The translations under genes were made by a program, and so were the position numbers. The notes below the pieces were generated by a model that had not been told where the DNA came from, did no database searches, and was given only the letters and a program-made list of their open reading frames with translations. Below are positions 40,592-49,070 of a stretch of DNA of 64,000 bases, one piece after another. Positions within the stretch are counted from its first letter, which is position 1; each line of letters opens with the position of its first letter. The stretch comes from Pedobacter riviphilus (GTDB taxonomy: Bacteria; Bacteroidota; Bacteroidia; Sphingobacteriales; Sphingobacteriaceae), in the NCBI RefSeq assembly GCF_014692875.1, contig NZ_CP061171.1, forward strand, positions 806,001 through 870,000, written 5' to 3'.

Positions 40592-42199
40592 ATGAAAAAC
40601 AAAATGAAAAAATTATTCAATTTTGCGGCAATGTTATTATTGCTCGGAGTTGTAAGTTGTAAAAAAGAAAACGCACCAATTGAAAATGAGCAAAACTTTA
40701 GCTTTAGTGAAAAAACAAGTTCTGAAGTATCATTTGCCAAAATTTTGGCAAAGGCAGTAAAGTCAGATGAAAGTCTACGGAATTTTATTAAAACGGAGAG
40801 CCTAAAACAGTTTGATAAAGATCATGATATTTTATATCAGTTAGTTAAAAATAGGGAGATTAGTGATGGTAAAACTCTAAGAGAAAAGTTGTTGGGTTTT
40901 ACTACTGCAGAGGAATTAGACAAAATTGAAAGCAAATTACCGTTATTGACAATTTTCGTGCCCACACTGCCGGGTTTCAGTCCTGAAGCATGGAATCAAG
41001 TTAGTGAAATCCCTTTGATTGCTGTAAGTAATACTGACGCCAAAAATTCAATTGGCCTTTATGGAGATGGAGATGAGGCTAAGCTAAGGCCCACCGAGAT
41101 TCCAGGATTTCCAGTAATTGTAATTAAGCAAAATGAAAGAGTTAGGGTTAAAACTGATATTAATAAAGTGGCATCTAATTCTCGATCTTTAAATTTCAAT
41201 ACTGGTAGCACAATATCATTTGAATTTATAGATCAGGCTTTTGATGGAAGCATTCCTGATGTGAAAAATACATCTTCTCAATTACTAAATTCAAATAAAT
41301 TCGCCGGAGTGAAAGGTACTGTCAGTAGAGTAGCTCCATCACCTAATTTGTCAAATCCAAATGCGATTGATCAGGTAAATGTTGATGCTTATAATTCAGG
41401 AAGCGAATGGCATCGTGATTATGTTTATTATGGAATAACGCCTAGTAGCCCCAATGGAAAATTTAGAAACTATTATAGTGAGTTCATCACTTCATTTAAA
41501 TTTTTAACACCTAATGCACTTGGTTTAATTGCCGATCAAGATGGTGATCCTAAGCCATTTCCAAACTACATTGACGGAAATATACCACTTAATGAAAATG
41601 GACACAGGACCCCTGGCTGGTTTGACGGTAATTTTGAGTTCAGGATTACAGTTTTAATTAATTCTAAAAATGGAGTTGGTAATGAATATGTAAGGCAAAT
41701 AAGTGTAAACCCAAGGGATTTATTTGACCTTCAATATAAATTTTTAGGAGAAGTAAAGATGTTGTTTTTTAAAGGAAACGCTTATGAACTTGAAACCGTT
41801 ATACCGAAAGAATATCATCCTAACGTAGAATTAATTCCTTGGGATTTAGAAAATTATGGTACAGCCTGGAAATTTATTTTTTACGAAGTTGATGGTACGC
41901 AGGAAGAAACCAAAAGTTATGAAAATACAACCACATTCGCTGCGAACTTTGAAGTTAATGGAGGCGTGAAAGATAAAATTGGAGCAAAATTTGGCCTAGC
42001 TGCTACTAGTTCAGAAAAAAGAACATATTCAGTTAAAACCATGTTAGGATCAGATTATTTGGGGGAGGCGATTTTAACATTTGATCAACCGATCATCATA
42101 GCTACATCAAATGGTTCTTATGCGACTCGTGAAATTACAAATGGTAACGTTTTAAGTATTAGCGTAGAACCTAGAAGGAATAATATCCCAATTAACTAA
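40592..42199 (+). CDS. Large lipoprotein of unknown function
   Basis: The ATG at 40592 (MKNKMKKLFNFAAMLLLLGVV-SCKK) gives a 535-residue lipoprotein with the lipobox cysteine near residue 24. The alternative ATG at 40562 lies within a promoter-like TATTTTCG. Residues 30-110 are helical and charged. The middle has several extended segments (SEWHRDYVYYGITP, FKFLTPNALGLIADQDGD). Near the end (about residues 415-480) a Thr/Ser-rich alternating stretch, ENTTTFAANFEVNGGVKDKI and GAKFGLAATSSEKRTYSVKT, has the rhythm of an amphipathic membrane-inserting hairpin as in aerolysin-like proteins. I do not recognise the family and the latter is only a pattern-based guess. Confidence 0.65.
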   Translation: MKNKMKKLFNFAAMLLLLGVVSCKKENAPIENEQNFSFSEKTSSEVSFAKILAKAVKSDESLRNFIKTESLKQFDKDHDILYQLVKNREISDGKTLREKLLGFTTAEELDKIESKLPLLTIFVPTLPGFSPEAWNQVSEIPLIAVSNTDAKNSIGLYGDGDEAKLRPTEIPGFPVIVIKQNERVRVKTDINKVASNSRSLNFNTGSTISFEFIDQAFDGSIPDVKNTSSQLLNSNKFAGVKGTVSRVAPSPNLSNPNAIDQVNVDAYNSGSEWHRDYVYYGITPSSPNGKFRNYYSEFITSFKFLTPNALGLIADQDGDPKPFPNYIDGNIPLNENGHRTPGWFDGNFEFRITVLINSKNGVGNEYVRQISVNPRDLFDLQYKFLGEVKMLFFKGNAYELETVIPKEYHPNVELIPWDLENYGTAWKFIFYEVDGTQEETKSYENTTTFAANFEVNGGVKDKIGAKFGLAATSSEKRTYSVKTMLGSDYLGEAILTFDQPIIIATSNGSYATREITNGNVLSISVEPRRNNIPIN

Positions 42200-42215
42200 A
42201 ATATTAAAAAATTTC

Positions 42216-42246
42216 AAAAGCCTCCAAGAAATTGGGGGCTTTTTAG
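42216..42246 (+). terminator. Rho-independent terminator (AAAGCCTCC type)
   Basis: AAAGCCTCC / GGGGGCTTTT, followed by T-rich sequence. It differs from the 40402 copy only by two A residues in the loop. Confidence 0.85.
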
Positions 42247-42379
42247 TTTACATAAATTTATTCCTTCAAATATTTTAACTATCAAATTAGTTTATCTATC
42301 ATTGTGGCGCCTGTTTGCAAATCAGGCAGATAAACAGAAAATTAAAAACAATTCTAGCAAACAATCTCAAAAAAATCAG

Positions 42380-43036
42380 ATGAAAAAATTAGTATTATCT
42401 TTATTAACAGTTGCAGCGCTGAGTACTGCGGCTTTAGCTCAAAGTAGTAAACCGGTTAAATTTGGCTTAAAAGCAGGCGTTGCTTTCCCAAATATGACTT
42501 TCTCAGCAGGTAATACATCATTTAGTTATGACACAAAAACCTCTTATTATGTAGGTGGAACGGTAGAATTTGAATTATCTGATCTGGTTTCTATTCAACC
42601 TGGATTAACCTTTATCGATAAAGGAACAAAAATTAACAGCAGTGGTTTTGGTTTTGATAACGATGATTTTTTTACTGATGTTGATGCCACTTTAAATTTC
42701 AAATACCTTGAATTACCAGTTAATGCACTTGTAAATTTTAAAATGGCCAATGCAGGTAAATTATTTGTAGGCGCAGGCCCTTACTTTGCTTATGCCTTAA
42801 GTGCCAATGCTAAAATGGGCTCAGAAAAAGAGAAAATCGAATTCAAAGATTCGGGTCTTAACCGTAGCGATTACGGGTTAAATTTTTTAGCTGGCTTTCA
42901 GTTAAATAATGGCTTAAATATTCATGCTGGCTATGGCTTGGGCTTAGGCAATCTGGCAAACAATGAAGAAGCACAAGATTTTGATACTTCAATCAAAAAC
43001 AAAGTGTTTACAGTTGGATTGGGCTTTTCTTTTTAA
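42380..43036 (+). CDS. Porin-family outer-membrane beta-barrel protein (PF13568-like)
   Basis: Starting at the ATG at 42380 (MKKLVLSLLTVAALSTAALAQ), the protein has 218 residues and a clean signal peptide. The longer frame from 42302 adds a non-homologous stretch. The mature part shows the PF13568 pattern: FGLKAGVAFPNM at the N-terminus, YYVGGTVEFELSDLVSIQPGL, YLELPVNALVNF and a C-terminal VFTVGLGFSF strand. It is likely an 8-stranded barrel. The function is unknown. It ends at a related terminator, making three barrel/lipoprotein genes in tandem with similar 3' ends. Confidence 0.85.
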   Translation: MKKLVLSLLTVAALSTAALAQSSKPVKFGLKAGVAFPNMTFSAGNTSFSYDTKTSYYVGGTVEFELSDLVSIQPGLTFIDKGTKINSSGFGFDNDDFFTDVDATLNFKYLELPVNALVNFKMANAGKLFVGAGPYFAYALSANAKMGSEKEKIEFKDSGLNRSDYGLNFLAGFQLNNGLNIHAGYGLGLGNLANNEEAQDFDTSIKNKVFTVGLGFSF

Positions 43037-43054
43037 CGAATCTAAAATAACCCT

Positions 43055-43086
43055 AAGCCTCTGATGAAAATCGGGGGCTTTTTTGT
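43055..43086 (+). terminator. Rho-independent terminator
   Basis: TAAGCCTCtgatgaaaatcGGGGGCTTTTTTG, related in arms to the two upstream terminators but with a different loop. Confidence 0.8.
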
Positions 43087-43211
43087 ATACTGCTTTTAAC
43101 AATCAGCCCATTAACTTTAAAACTATCAAGCACCAGCCATCTTCAATTTTACCGTTAACTGGGTAAAGCCAACGAAAAAATATTTCTTAACTTCGGCATT
43201 TAAATTTAACT

Positions 43212-43937
43212 ATGTACGCAGTTTTTAAACGCGAGTTATTCAGTTTCTTAAGTTCGATGGTTGCTTATATTACCATTGGCATTTTTCTGTTGGTTTCTGG
43301 CCTGTTACTTTGGTTTTTTCCAGACACCTCGATACTTGATTATGGTTATGCCGAACTCGATGGTTTTTTCAGTTTGGTACCCTATCTTTTCATGTTTCTT
43401 ATTCCAGCCATTACCATGCGCTCTTTTGCCGAAGAACGGAGAGAGGGGACCTATGAACTTTTAATTACCCGGCCCATCCAAATCTGGCAGATTATTGTGG
43501 CAAAATATTTAGCGAGTTTGGTTTTGGTATTATTTGCCTTAATTCCAACGTTGATTTATTACTATAGCATTTCAAAGCTGGGCTTTCCTGAAGGAAATAT
43601 CGATTCAGGATCGGTTATTGGCTCCTACATTGGTTTATTTTTATTGGGTGCAGCCTTTACATCTATTGGTGTTTTCTCCTCTGCATTGACTAAAAATCAG
43701 GTAATTGCTTTTGTGATCAGTGCTGCTTTATGTGCATTTGCTTTTTTAGGCTTCGATTATAGTAGTCAGCTTGCCGCATTTCAAAGTATCGGGAATATCA
43801 TTAGCAATTTAGGAATAAATCAACATTATATTTCGATAAGCCGTGGTGTTTTAGATACCAGGGACCTGATTTACTTTATTACTTTTTCAGTGCTGTTTTT
43901 GTTTGTCACTAAGTTAATAATGGGAGGGAAGCGGTAA
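43212..43937 (+). CDS. gldF: ABC transporter permease GldF
   Basis: This 241-residue integral membrane protein has six helices and the ABC-2 permease signature: a long N-terminal helix after FKRELFSFLSS, then FFSLVPYLFMFLIPAITMRSFAEERREGTYELLITRPI. It is the permease partner of GldA and GldG in the complex first linked to gliding in Flavobacterium, though many non-gliding Bacteroidota have it too. A TAACTTCG box at 43188-43195 may be a promoter. Its stop overlaps the gldG start. Confidence 0.9.
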   Translation: MYAVFKRELFSFLSSMVAYITIGIFLLVSGLLLWFFPDTSILDYGYAELDGFFSLVPYLFMFLIPAITMRSFAEERREGTYELLITRPIQIWQIIVAKYLASLVLVLFALIPTLIYYYSISKLGFPEGNIDSGSVIGSYIGLFLLGAAFTSIGVFSSALTKNQVIAFVISAALCAFAFLGFDYSSQLAAFQSIGNIISNLGINQHYISISRGVLDTRDLIYFITFSVLFLFVTKLIMGGKR

Positions 43938-45622
43938 TGAAGCTGAAGAATAAATGGGTTAATTTCGCTGTCGTAACAATAACACTGGTTATTTTAAATA
44001 TTTTGGGTCAGAATATTTTTTATCGTTTTGATTTTACTGCCGATAAACGTTTTACACTGAGCGAAAAAACAAAAACCTTGCTACAGAAAAATGAAAAGCC
44101 AGTAATCGTAACTGTATTTTTAGCTGGAGAATTACCACCTGCTTTTAAAAGGTTGCAGGCTGCGGTGTCGGATATTTTAGCTGATTATCAGGCCTACGCT
44201 AAAGCTGAAGTTAAAGTGGTTTTCGTTGATCCGATAGCGGGACTTAATCAGGCCGATCAAGATACAGTGATCAATAATTTATACGAAAGAGGTATTGAGG
44301 CAACCAATTTAAGTGTTAAAACGGAAAGTGGATTAACACAGAAACTCGTATTTCCGATGGCTATGATGGAAAGCGGGGGGAAAGAATTGCCTATTAAACT
44401 CTTCCAGAATTTAGATACCAGGGGGAATTACGAAGACAATATAAACCGCTCTATTGAAAGTTTGGAGTATACCTTTACTTCGAGTTTAAAGAAAGTGCTT
44501 TCAGGTGATAATCCTCGGATTGGCTTTTCTGAATCAAATGGTGAACTTTCCGATTTACAATTGGCCGATGCCATCCATACGCTATCGAACAGTTATTTGG
44601 TTGGCCGTATTGATTTGAATAATATTGATAAAGCTGGGCTTGATAAATTGAAAATGTTGATTATCGCCAAGCCTAAGAAACCTTTTACAGAAACTGAGAA
44701 ATACAAAATCAACTATTTTGTAATGAACGGTGGGAGAGTACTCTGGAGTATTGATCAGGTAAATGCAGAATTGGATAGTTTGCGGGGAAAAAGTGGGCAG
44801 ATGGCTGTTAACAGTAATTTGAACCTGGATGACATGCTTTTTATGTACGGGGCAAGGGTTAATTATAATATTATTGCCGATCCGGCAAATAGTGCTGAAA
44901 TTCCAGTTTCAACGGGAGTTGTAGGTGGGCAGAACCAAATGCAATTGGTGCCCTGGATTTATTATCCTATTTTATTGCCTGATACGGCTGAAAGTGTGGT
45001 GAAAAAATTGGATGGTGTAAAATCTGAATTTCCAAGTACGGTAGATACTATTGGTGTTAAAGGCGTAAAGAAATCGTATATTTTAGCTACATCTCCCTAT
45101 AATAAGGTTTATAATGTGCCGAAATTGTTTAGCTTGCAAATGTTAAGGGAGCAGTTAGATCCTCGGTCTTTCCAAAGTAAACCACAACATGCTGGTTTAA
45201 TGTTAGAAGGTAATTTTCCATCGGTTTTTGCCGGGCGACCCTTACCTGCTACCATTACACAGCCTTATACCTTGGAGAGCACAAGTAAACCTGCTAAAAT
45301 GATTGTGATAGGAGATGGCGATATTTTTAAAAACCAGGTATCGGAGCAAAATGGAACTCCCTTTCCATTAGGTTTCGATCGTTATTCGCAGCGCACTTTT
45401 GGCAATAAGGCTTTATTGCTCAATATTGTTGATTATTTTACCGATAACGACAACTTAATTGCGTTGCGGAATAAGGAAGTAAAAATTAGATTGTTGGATA
45501 AAGCCAAAATTAAACTCGAAAAAACTAAATGGCAATTTATAAATGTTGTAGCGCCCTTGCTATTGTTAATATTCTTTGCGATTTTTCAACATTATTACCG
45601 CAAATACAAGTACGCTAAATAA
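43937..45622 (+). CDS. gldG: Gliding-associated substrate-binding-like protein GldG
   Basis: This is a 561-residue protein with one transmembrane helix at each end (WVNFAVVTITLVILNILG and FINVVAPLLLLIFFAIF) and a large periplasmic part. The region TADKRFTLSEKTKTLLQK near residue 35 is the mark of the GldG/ABC-type auxiliary family, and the DUF4350-like core with IGFSESNGELSD follows. It would be the third part of the Gld ABC complex. It starts on the last base of the gldF stop codon, so the two are co-translated. dnaN follows after 33 bp, a common Bacteroidota order. Confidence 0.92.
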   Translation: MKLKNKWVNFAVVTITLVILNILGQNIFYRFDFTADKRFTLSEKTKTLLQKNEKPVIVTVFLAGELPPAFKRLQAAVSDILADYQAYAKAEVKVVFVDPIAGLNQADQDTVINNLYERGIEATNLSVKTESGLTQKLVFPMAMMESGGKELPIKLFQNLDTRGNYEDNINRSIESLEYTFTSSLKKVLSGDNPRIGFSESNGELSDLQLADAIHTLSNSYLVGRIDLNNIDKAGLDKLKMLIIAKPKKPFTETEKYKINYFVMNGGRVLWSIDQVNAELDSLRGKSGQMAVNSNLNLDDMLFMYGARVNYNIIADPANSAEIPVSTGVVGGQNQMQLVPWIYYPILLPDTAESVVKKLDGVKSEFPSTVDTIGVKGVKKSYILATSPYNKVYNVPKLFSLQMLREQLDPRSFQSKPQHAGLMLEGNFPSVFAGRPLPATITQPYTLESTSKPAKMIVIGDGDIFKNQVSEQNGTPFPLGFDRYSQRTFGNKALLLNIVDYFTDNDNLIALRNKEVKIRLLDKAKIKLEKTKWQFINVVAPLLLLIFFAIFQHYYRKYKYAK

Positions 45623-45628
45623 TTTTTA

Positions 45629-45636
45629 TATTTTTG
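45629..45636 (+). promoter_or_regulatory. -7 box of dnaN (TATTTTTG)
   Basis: Exact TAnnTTTG, 19 nt before the ATG, just after the gldG stop. This suggests dnaN can be transcribed independently of gldFG. Confidence 0.55.
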
Positions 45637-45655
45637 AAGAAGACTAAATAATATC

Positions 45656-46780
45656 ATGAGATTTATTGTATCCACATCAACTCTATTAAAACACTTACAA
45701 ACCGTAAATGGTGCATCAAGCAGCAGTACGGTTTTGCCTATATTAGAAAATTTTCTCTTCGAAATTAAAGATGGAAACTTAACTATCTCTGCTACCGATC
45801 TGCAAACCAGTATGACAACTGCTCTGGCTGTAGAATCAAAGGAAGAAGGTAAAGTTGCCGTTCCGTCTAAAATTTTATTAGATACGCTTAAAACATTACC
45901 AGATCAACCGATTGCATTTAATATCGATGATAGTACTTTTGCGATCGAGATCAGTGCTGGAGATGGTAAATATAAATTGAGTGGTGAAAATGGCGATGAT
46001 TTTCCGAAGATTCCGGTAGTAGAAAATGCATCTTCAGTAAATTTGCCTGCCTCAGTTTTAACTGAAGCCATTACAAAAACTATTTTTGCTGTAAGTAACG
46101 ATGAGTTGCGCCCGGCTATGACAGGTGTATTCTGTCAGTTATCTCCTCAGCACATCACCTTTGTAGCTACCGATGCACATAAACTGGTGAGATACCGCCG
46201 TATGGATAGTAAAGCAGATAAAGCAACATCTTTTATTCTTCCTAAAAAGGCTTTAACACTTTTAAAAGCTGCTTTACCTTCAACTGATATTAATGTATCA
46301 GTAGATTATAATGCAACAAGCGCTTTCTTTAAGTTCGAAAATATCAATTTAGTGTGTCGTTTAATAGACGAACGCTATCCAGATTATGAGGCGGTAATTC
46401 CAACCAATAATCCTAACAAACTAATTATCGACAGAAGTTTATTCTTAAATACACTTCGTAGGGTTGTAATTTTTGCCAATAAAACGACACATCAGGTAAG
46501 GTTGAAAATTAGCGGCAGCGAACTAAACATCTCTTCTGAGGATTTGGATTTTGCTAATGAAGCACACGAGCGTTTAAGCTGTCAATATGACGGCGAAGAC
46601 CTCGAAATAGGCTTTAATGCACGCTTTTTGATCGAAATGTTAAGTAATTTAAGTGGTGATGAAGTGACTTTAGAACTTTCGACACCAAATAGAGCAGGGC
46701 TTTTAATTCCGCAAACCAATGACGAAAATGAAGACGTTTTAATGTTGGTGATGCCTGTGATGCTAAATAATAGTTATTAA
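45656..46780 (+). CDS. dnaN: DNA polymerase III beta sliding clamp
   Basis: This 374-residue protein has three repeated clamp domains. It starts MRFIVSTSTLLKHLQTVNGA and contains LPILENFLFEIKDGNLTISATDLQTS (domain 1), the middle segment AMTGVFCQLSPQHITFVATDAHKL, and the C-terminal hydrophobic end VLMLVMPVMLNN that binds the alpha and other subunits. It tethers the replicative polymerase encoded at 2.5-7 kb. It is followed by a terminator. Confidence 0.96.
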   Translation: MRFIVSTSTLLKHLQTVNGASSSSTVLPILENFLFEIKDGNLTISATDLQTSMTTALAVESKEEGKVAVPSKILLDTLKTLPDQPIAFNIDDSTFAIEISAGDGKYKLSGENGDDFPKIPVVENASSVNLPASVLTEAITKTIFAVSNDELRPAMTGVFCQLSPQHITFVATDAHKLVRYRRMDSKADKATSFILPKKALTLLKAALPSTDINVSVDYNATSAFFKFENINLVCRLIDERYPDYEAVIPTNNPNKLIIDRSLFLNTLRRVVIFANKTTHQVRLKISGSELNISSEDLDFANEAHERLSCQYDGEDLEIGFNARFLIEMLSNLSGDEVTLELSTPNRAGLLIPQTNDENEDVLMLVMPVMLNNSY

Positions 46781-46809
46781 AAAAAAACTAATTTATTAGT
46801 TTTAACAAG

Positions 46810-46845
46810 AAAATGGCTTGGTTTTTGACCGAGCCATTTTTGTTT
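46810..46845 (+). terminator. Rho-independent terminator after dnaN
   Basis: AAAATGGCT pairs with AGCCATTTT (stem extended by GGT/ACC), followed by TTTTG. Confidence 0.85.
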
Positions 46846-46862
46846 TAACCAACTAACAACCA

Positions 46863-47543
46863 ATGAAAATCTATAACAATCTCTCGAAATCGATAATTTT
46901 GCTCACCTGCTTATGTAGTAGTATAGGCTTGTCATCCTGTAAAAAGGATAATCCAGATGAAGTAGTAAAAGGCCAGGCCAAGGTAAAAATGGTTAATGCA
47001 TCGCAGGCCAACGAGAACCAGGATGTTTATCTCGATAACGAAAAACTAACCAGTGTAGCTTTAGCTTTTGGCGAAACCAGCGATTACGTAAGAATACCTT
47101 CTGGTAATAGAAGCATTTCTTATACCGGCACAAATAACACCACTACTGATACTTCTTTTAACTTTACACCGTCTATTACCTACACAACTTTTCTGGTAAC
47201 CAATAAAAAAGGAGAAATGGAAATAGTAAGTTATGAAGATAACTTAAGTAATACCGAAGTAGGTAAAGCTAAAATTAAACTGATTAACCTGACGCCTAAT
47301 TTTGCTACCGGCATAAATGTGATGGTTGAAGGCGGTACCCAGTTTGTGAATGGACTGGCTTTTAAAGAAGCATCTACCTATTTTACTGTAGATACAGGAT
47401 TCAATTTAAGATATACAGTAGTAGGTTCTGGTAATGTTAAAACCATCCAAAGTACGGCTTTAGAAGCAGGGAAGATATATACCATTTGGTTTAGCGGTAC
47501 TACTGTAGCAACATTAGGAGCGCATATCATTACCGATAATTAA
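46863..47543 (+). CDS. DUF4397 domain lipoprotein
   Basis: This 226-residue lipoprotein has the lipobox SSCKKDN (Cys26). The mature protein has two DUF4397-like beta domains. KVKMVNASQANENQDVYLDNEKL and KIKLINLTPNFATGINVMVEGG are the first strands of each, followed by SITYTTFLVTNKKG and GKIYTIWFSGT. It is likely on the cell surface or inner face of the outer membrane. The function is unknown. It is paired with a homologue just downstream. Confidence 0.83.
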   Translation: MKIYNNLSKSIILLTCLCSSIGLSSCKKDNPDEVVKGQAKVKMVNASQANENQDVYLDNEKLTSVALAFGETSDYVRIPSGNRSISYTGTNNTTTDTSFNFTPSITYTTFLVTNKKGEMEIVSYEDNLSNTEVGKAKIKLINLTPNFATGINVMVEGGTQFVNGLAFKEASTYFTVDTGFNLRYTVVGSGNVKTIQSTALEAGKIYTIWFSGTTVATLGAHIITDN

Positions 47544-47602
47544 TTTCAAAGTTTAATATGCTTTCTGCTATCTTTACGTTTTATTAGCATCAGCAATTAA
47601 TT

Positions 47603-48319
47603 ATGAAAAACAAAGTACTGTTTCTAAAAATATTTCTTCTTTTTGCACTTGCCGTTTTAATTAGCTCATGCATTAAAAACAATAATCTAATTGAAGGCGA
47701 TGCTAAAGTTAGGTATTTCCAGTCTGCAGTAACGGATACGACGCAGAACTTTTTCTTAAATGGTATCCAATCAGGTGCTTCAACAACTTATGGATCAAAT
47801 AGTAATTATGTTGTTGTTGCCGGAGACTCAACTTATACCATCACTTCTAAAAATATAAATACAGGGATAGATGTGGCAAGCACAAGTTCTAAGTTTGAAA
47901 TTGGTGCTAATTATTCGATTTTTTATACACGTACAACAGCTACAAGCCCGCCGGTATTAAAGGTTTATAAAGATGATGTAAAACAGGATCTTAATGTAGT
48001 AACGTTGAATTTTTTAAACTTGGGCTACACTTTAGGATCAGATGTGATTATTAAGGATGATGGTGGTAGTTTTACTGAATTCGTTGCTAAATATGGCGAA
48101 AAATCGACTCATAAAGTTACTTTAAGTAAAGCAACACACATTTCTTTTGCCCTTCAAACCCCAATTGCAACCCAACCGCTAGTTTTAACTTTAGATTCTC
48201 TTCCTCCTACTACTAGTCCAGCCACATCAGTAGCCATTTCAAAGGGATTGGTTTATTATGTATTATTGGACGGATCAAAAAAAGGAGAGCTCCAAATGCG
48301 CTTAGTTTCTTCCAACTAA
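47603..48319 (+). CDS. DUF4397-like lipoprotein (paralogue of the previous gene)
   Basis: This 238-residue lipoprotein has Cys23 in the lipobox (LISSCIKNN). It has the same two-domain layout as the gene before it: KVRYFQSAVTDTTQNFFLNGI at the start of domain 1, NLGYTLGSDVIIKDDGG in domain 2, and LVYYVLLDGSKKGELQMRLV at the end. The sequence identity to its neighbour is low but the strand order agrees. TATCTTTA at 47570 is a possible promoter box. The function is unknown. Confidence 0.75.
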   Translation: MKNKVLFLKIFLLFALAVLISSCIKNNNLIEGDAKVRYFQSAVTDTTQNFFLNGIQSGASTTYGSNSNYVVVAGDSTYTITSKNINTGIDVASTSSKFEIGANYSIFYTRTTATSPPVLKVYKDDVKQDLNVVTLNFLNLGYTLGSDVIIKDDGGSFTEFVAKYGEKSTHKVTLSKATHISFALQTPIATQPLVLTLDSLPPTTSPATSVAISKGLVYYVLLDGSKKGELQMRLVSSN

Positions 48320-48360
48320 TTTTATTGCAATATACTAGCATTTAATCCCTTCACTATTCA

Positions 48361-48368
48361 TACTTTTG
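48361..48368 (+). promoter_or_regulatory. -7 box of the DedA gene (TACTTTTG)
   Basis: Exact TAnnTTTG, 15 nt before the ATG. The -33 region lacks TTG. Confidence 0.5.
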
Positions 48369-48383
48369 CCCAAAATTAGATAA

Positions 48384-49070
48384 ATGGAACTACTACAACA
48401 GCTTATAGATTTTATTCTTCATATAGATGTACATTTAGCTGAAATTGTTAACGAATATCGCACCTGGACATATCTCATTTTATTCCTGATCATTTTTGCT
48501 GAAACTGGTTTTGTGGTAACACCATTCCTTCCTGGCGATTCGTTGCTTTTTGCAATGGGTGCTTTAATTGCAGGCGAACATGAAACCGGTTTAAATATCT
48601 GGATCATGCTCATTATATTAATTGTAGCAGCAATTTTAGGAAATACAGTTAATTATAAACTGGGGAGTGTTTTAGGCGCGGGGGTATTTAAAGAAAAGAA
48701 CAAAATTTTGAAGCTTAAATATTATCATCAATCTCACGAATTTTTTGAGAAACACGGAGGTAAGGCCATTATGTTAAGCAGGTTTCTTCCAATTTTCAGA
48801 ACCATAGCGCCATTTGTAGCGGGAATAGCGAAAATGCCTTTTGGTCGTTTTACTTACTATAACATTATTGGCGGTGTAGCTTGGATATTTGCGTTGTTGA
48901 TGGGAGGGTATCTGTTAGGACAAATCCCGGTAATTAAAAATAATTTTGAACTGGTTATTATTTTTATTGCTGTGGTAACTTTTGTCCCTGCTATCTGGGC
49001 AGCTATCAGAAGCCGTTTACAACCTAAAAAGATTGAAGCAATTATCGAAGGAGAGGATACCAAGTTATAA
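48384..49070 (+). CDS. DedA family membrane protein
   Basis: This 228-residue protein has about five helices. Hallmarks are the FAETGFVVTPFLPGDSLLFAMGAL segment and the basic GGKAIMLSRFLPIFRTIAPFVAGIAKMPFGRF motif. DedA proteins contribute to membrane-lipid recycling (C55-P flippase for some members) and to proton-motive-force homeostasis. Its stop directly abuts the stop of the convergent zinc phospholipase-like gene. Confidence 0.9.
   Translation: MELLQQLIDFILHIDVHLAEIVNEYRTWTYLILFLIIFAETGFVVTPFLPGDSLLFAMGALIAGEHETGLNIWIMLIILIVAAILGNTVNYKLGSVLGAGVFKEKNKILKLKYYHQSHEFFEKHGGKAIMLSRFLPIFRTIAPFVAGIAKMPFGRFTYYNIIGGVAWIFALLMGGYLLGQIPVIKNNFELVIIFIAVVTFVPAIWAAIRSRLQPKKIEAIIEGEDTKL

Noticed and set aside
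39101..43036. The barrel-gene cluster as a Sus-type polysaccharide locus
   Set aside because: There is no SusC/SusD pair, no glycoside hydrolase and no sensor; the TonB-dependent receptor at 56 kb also lacks SusD.
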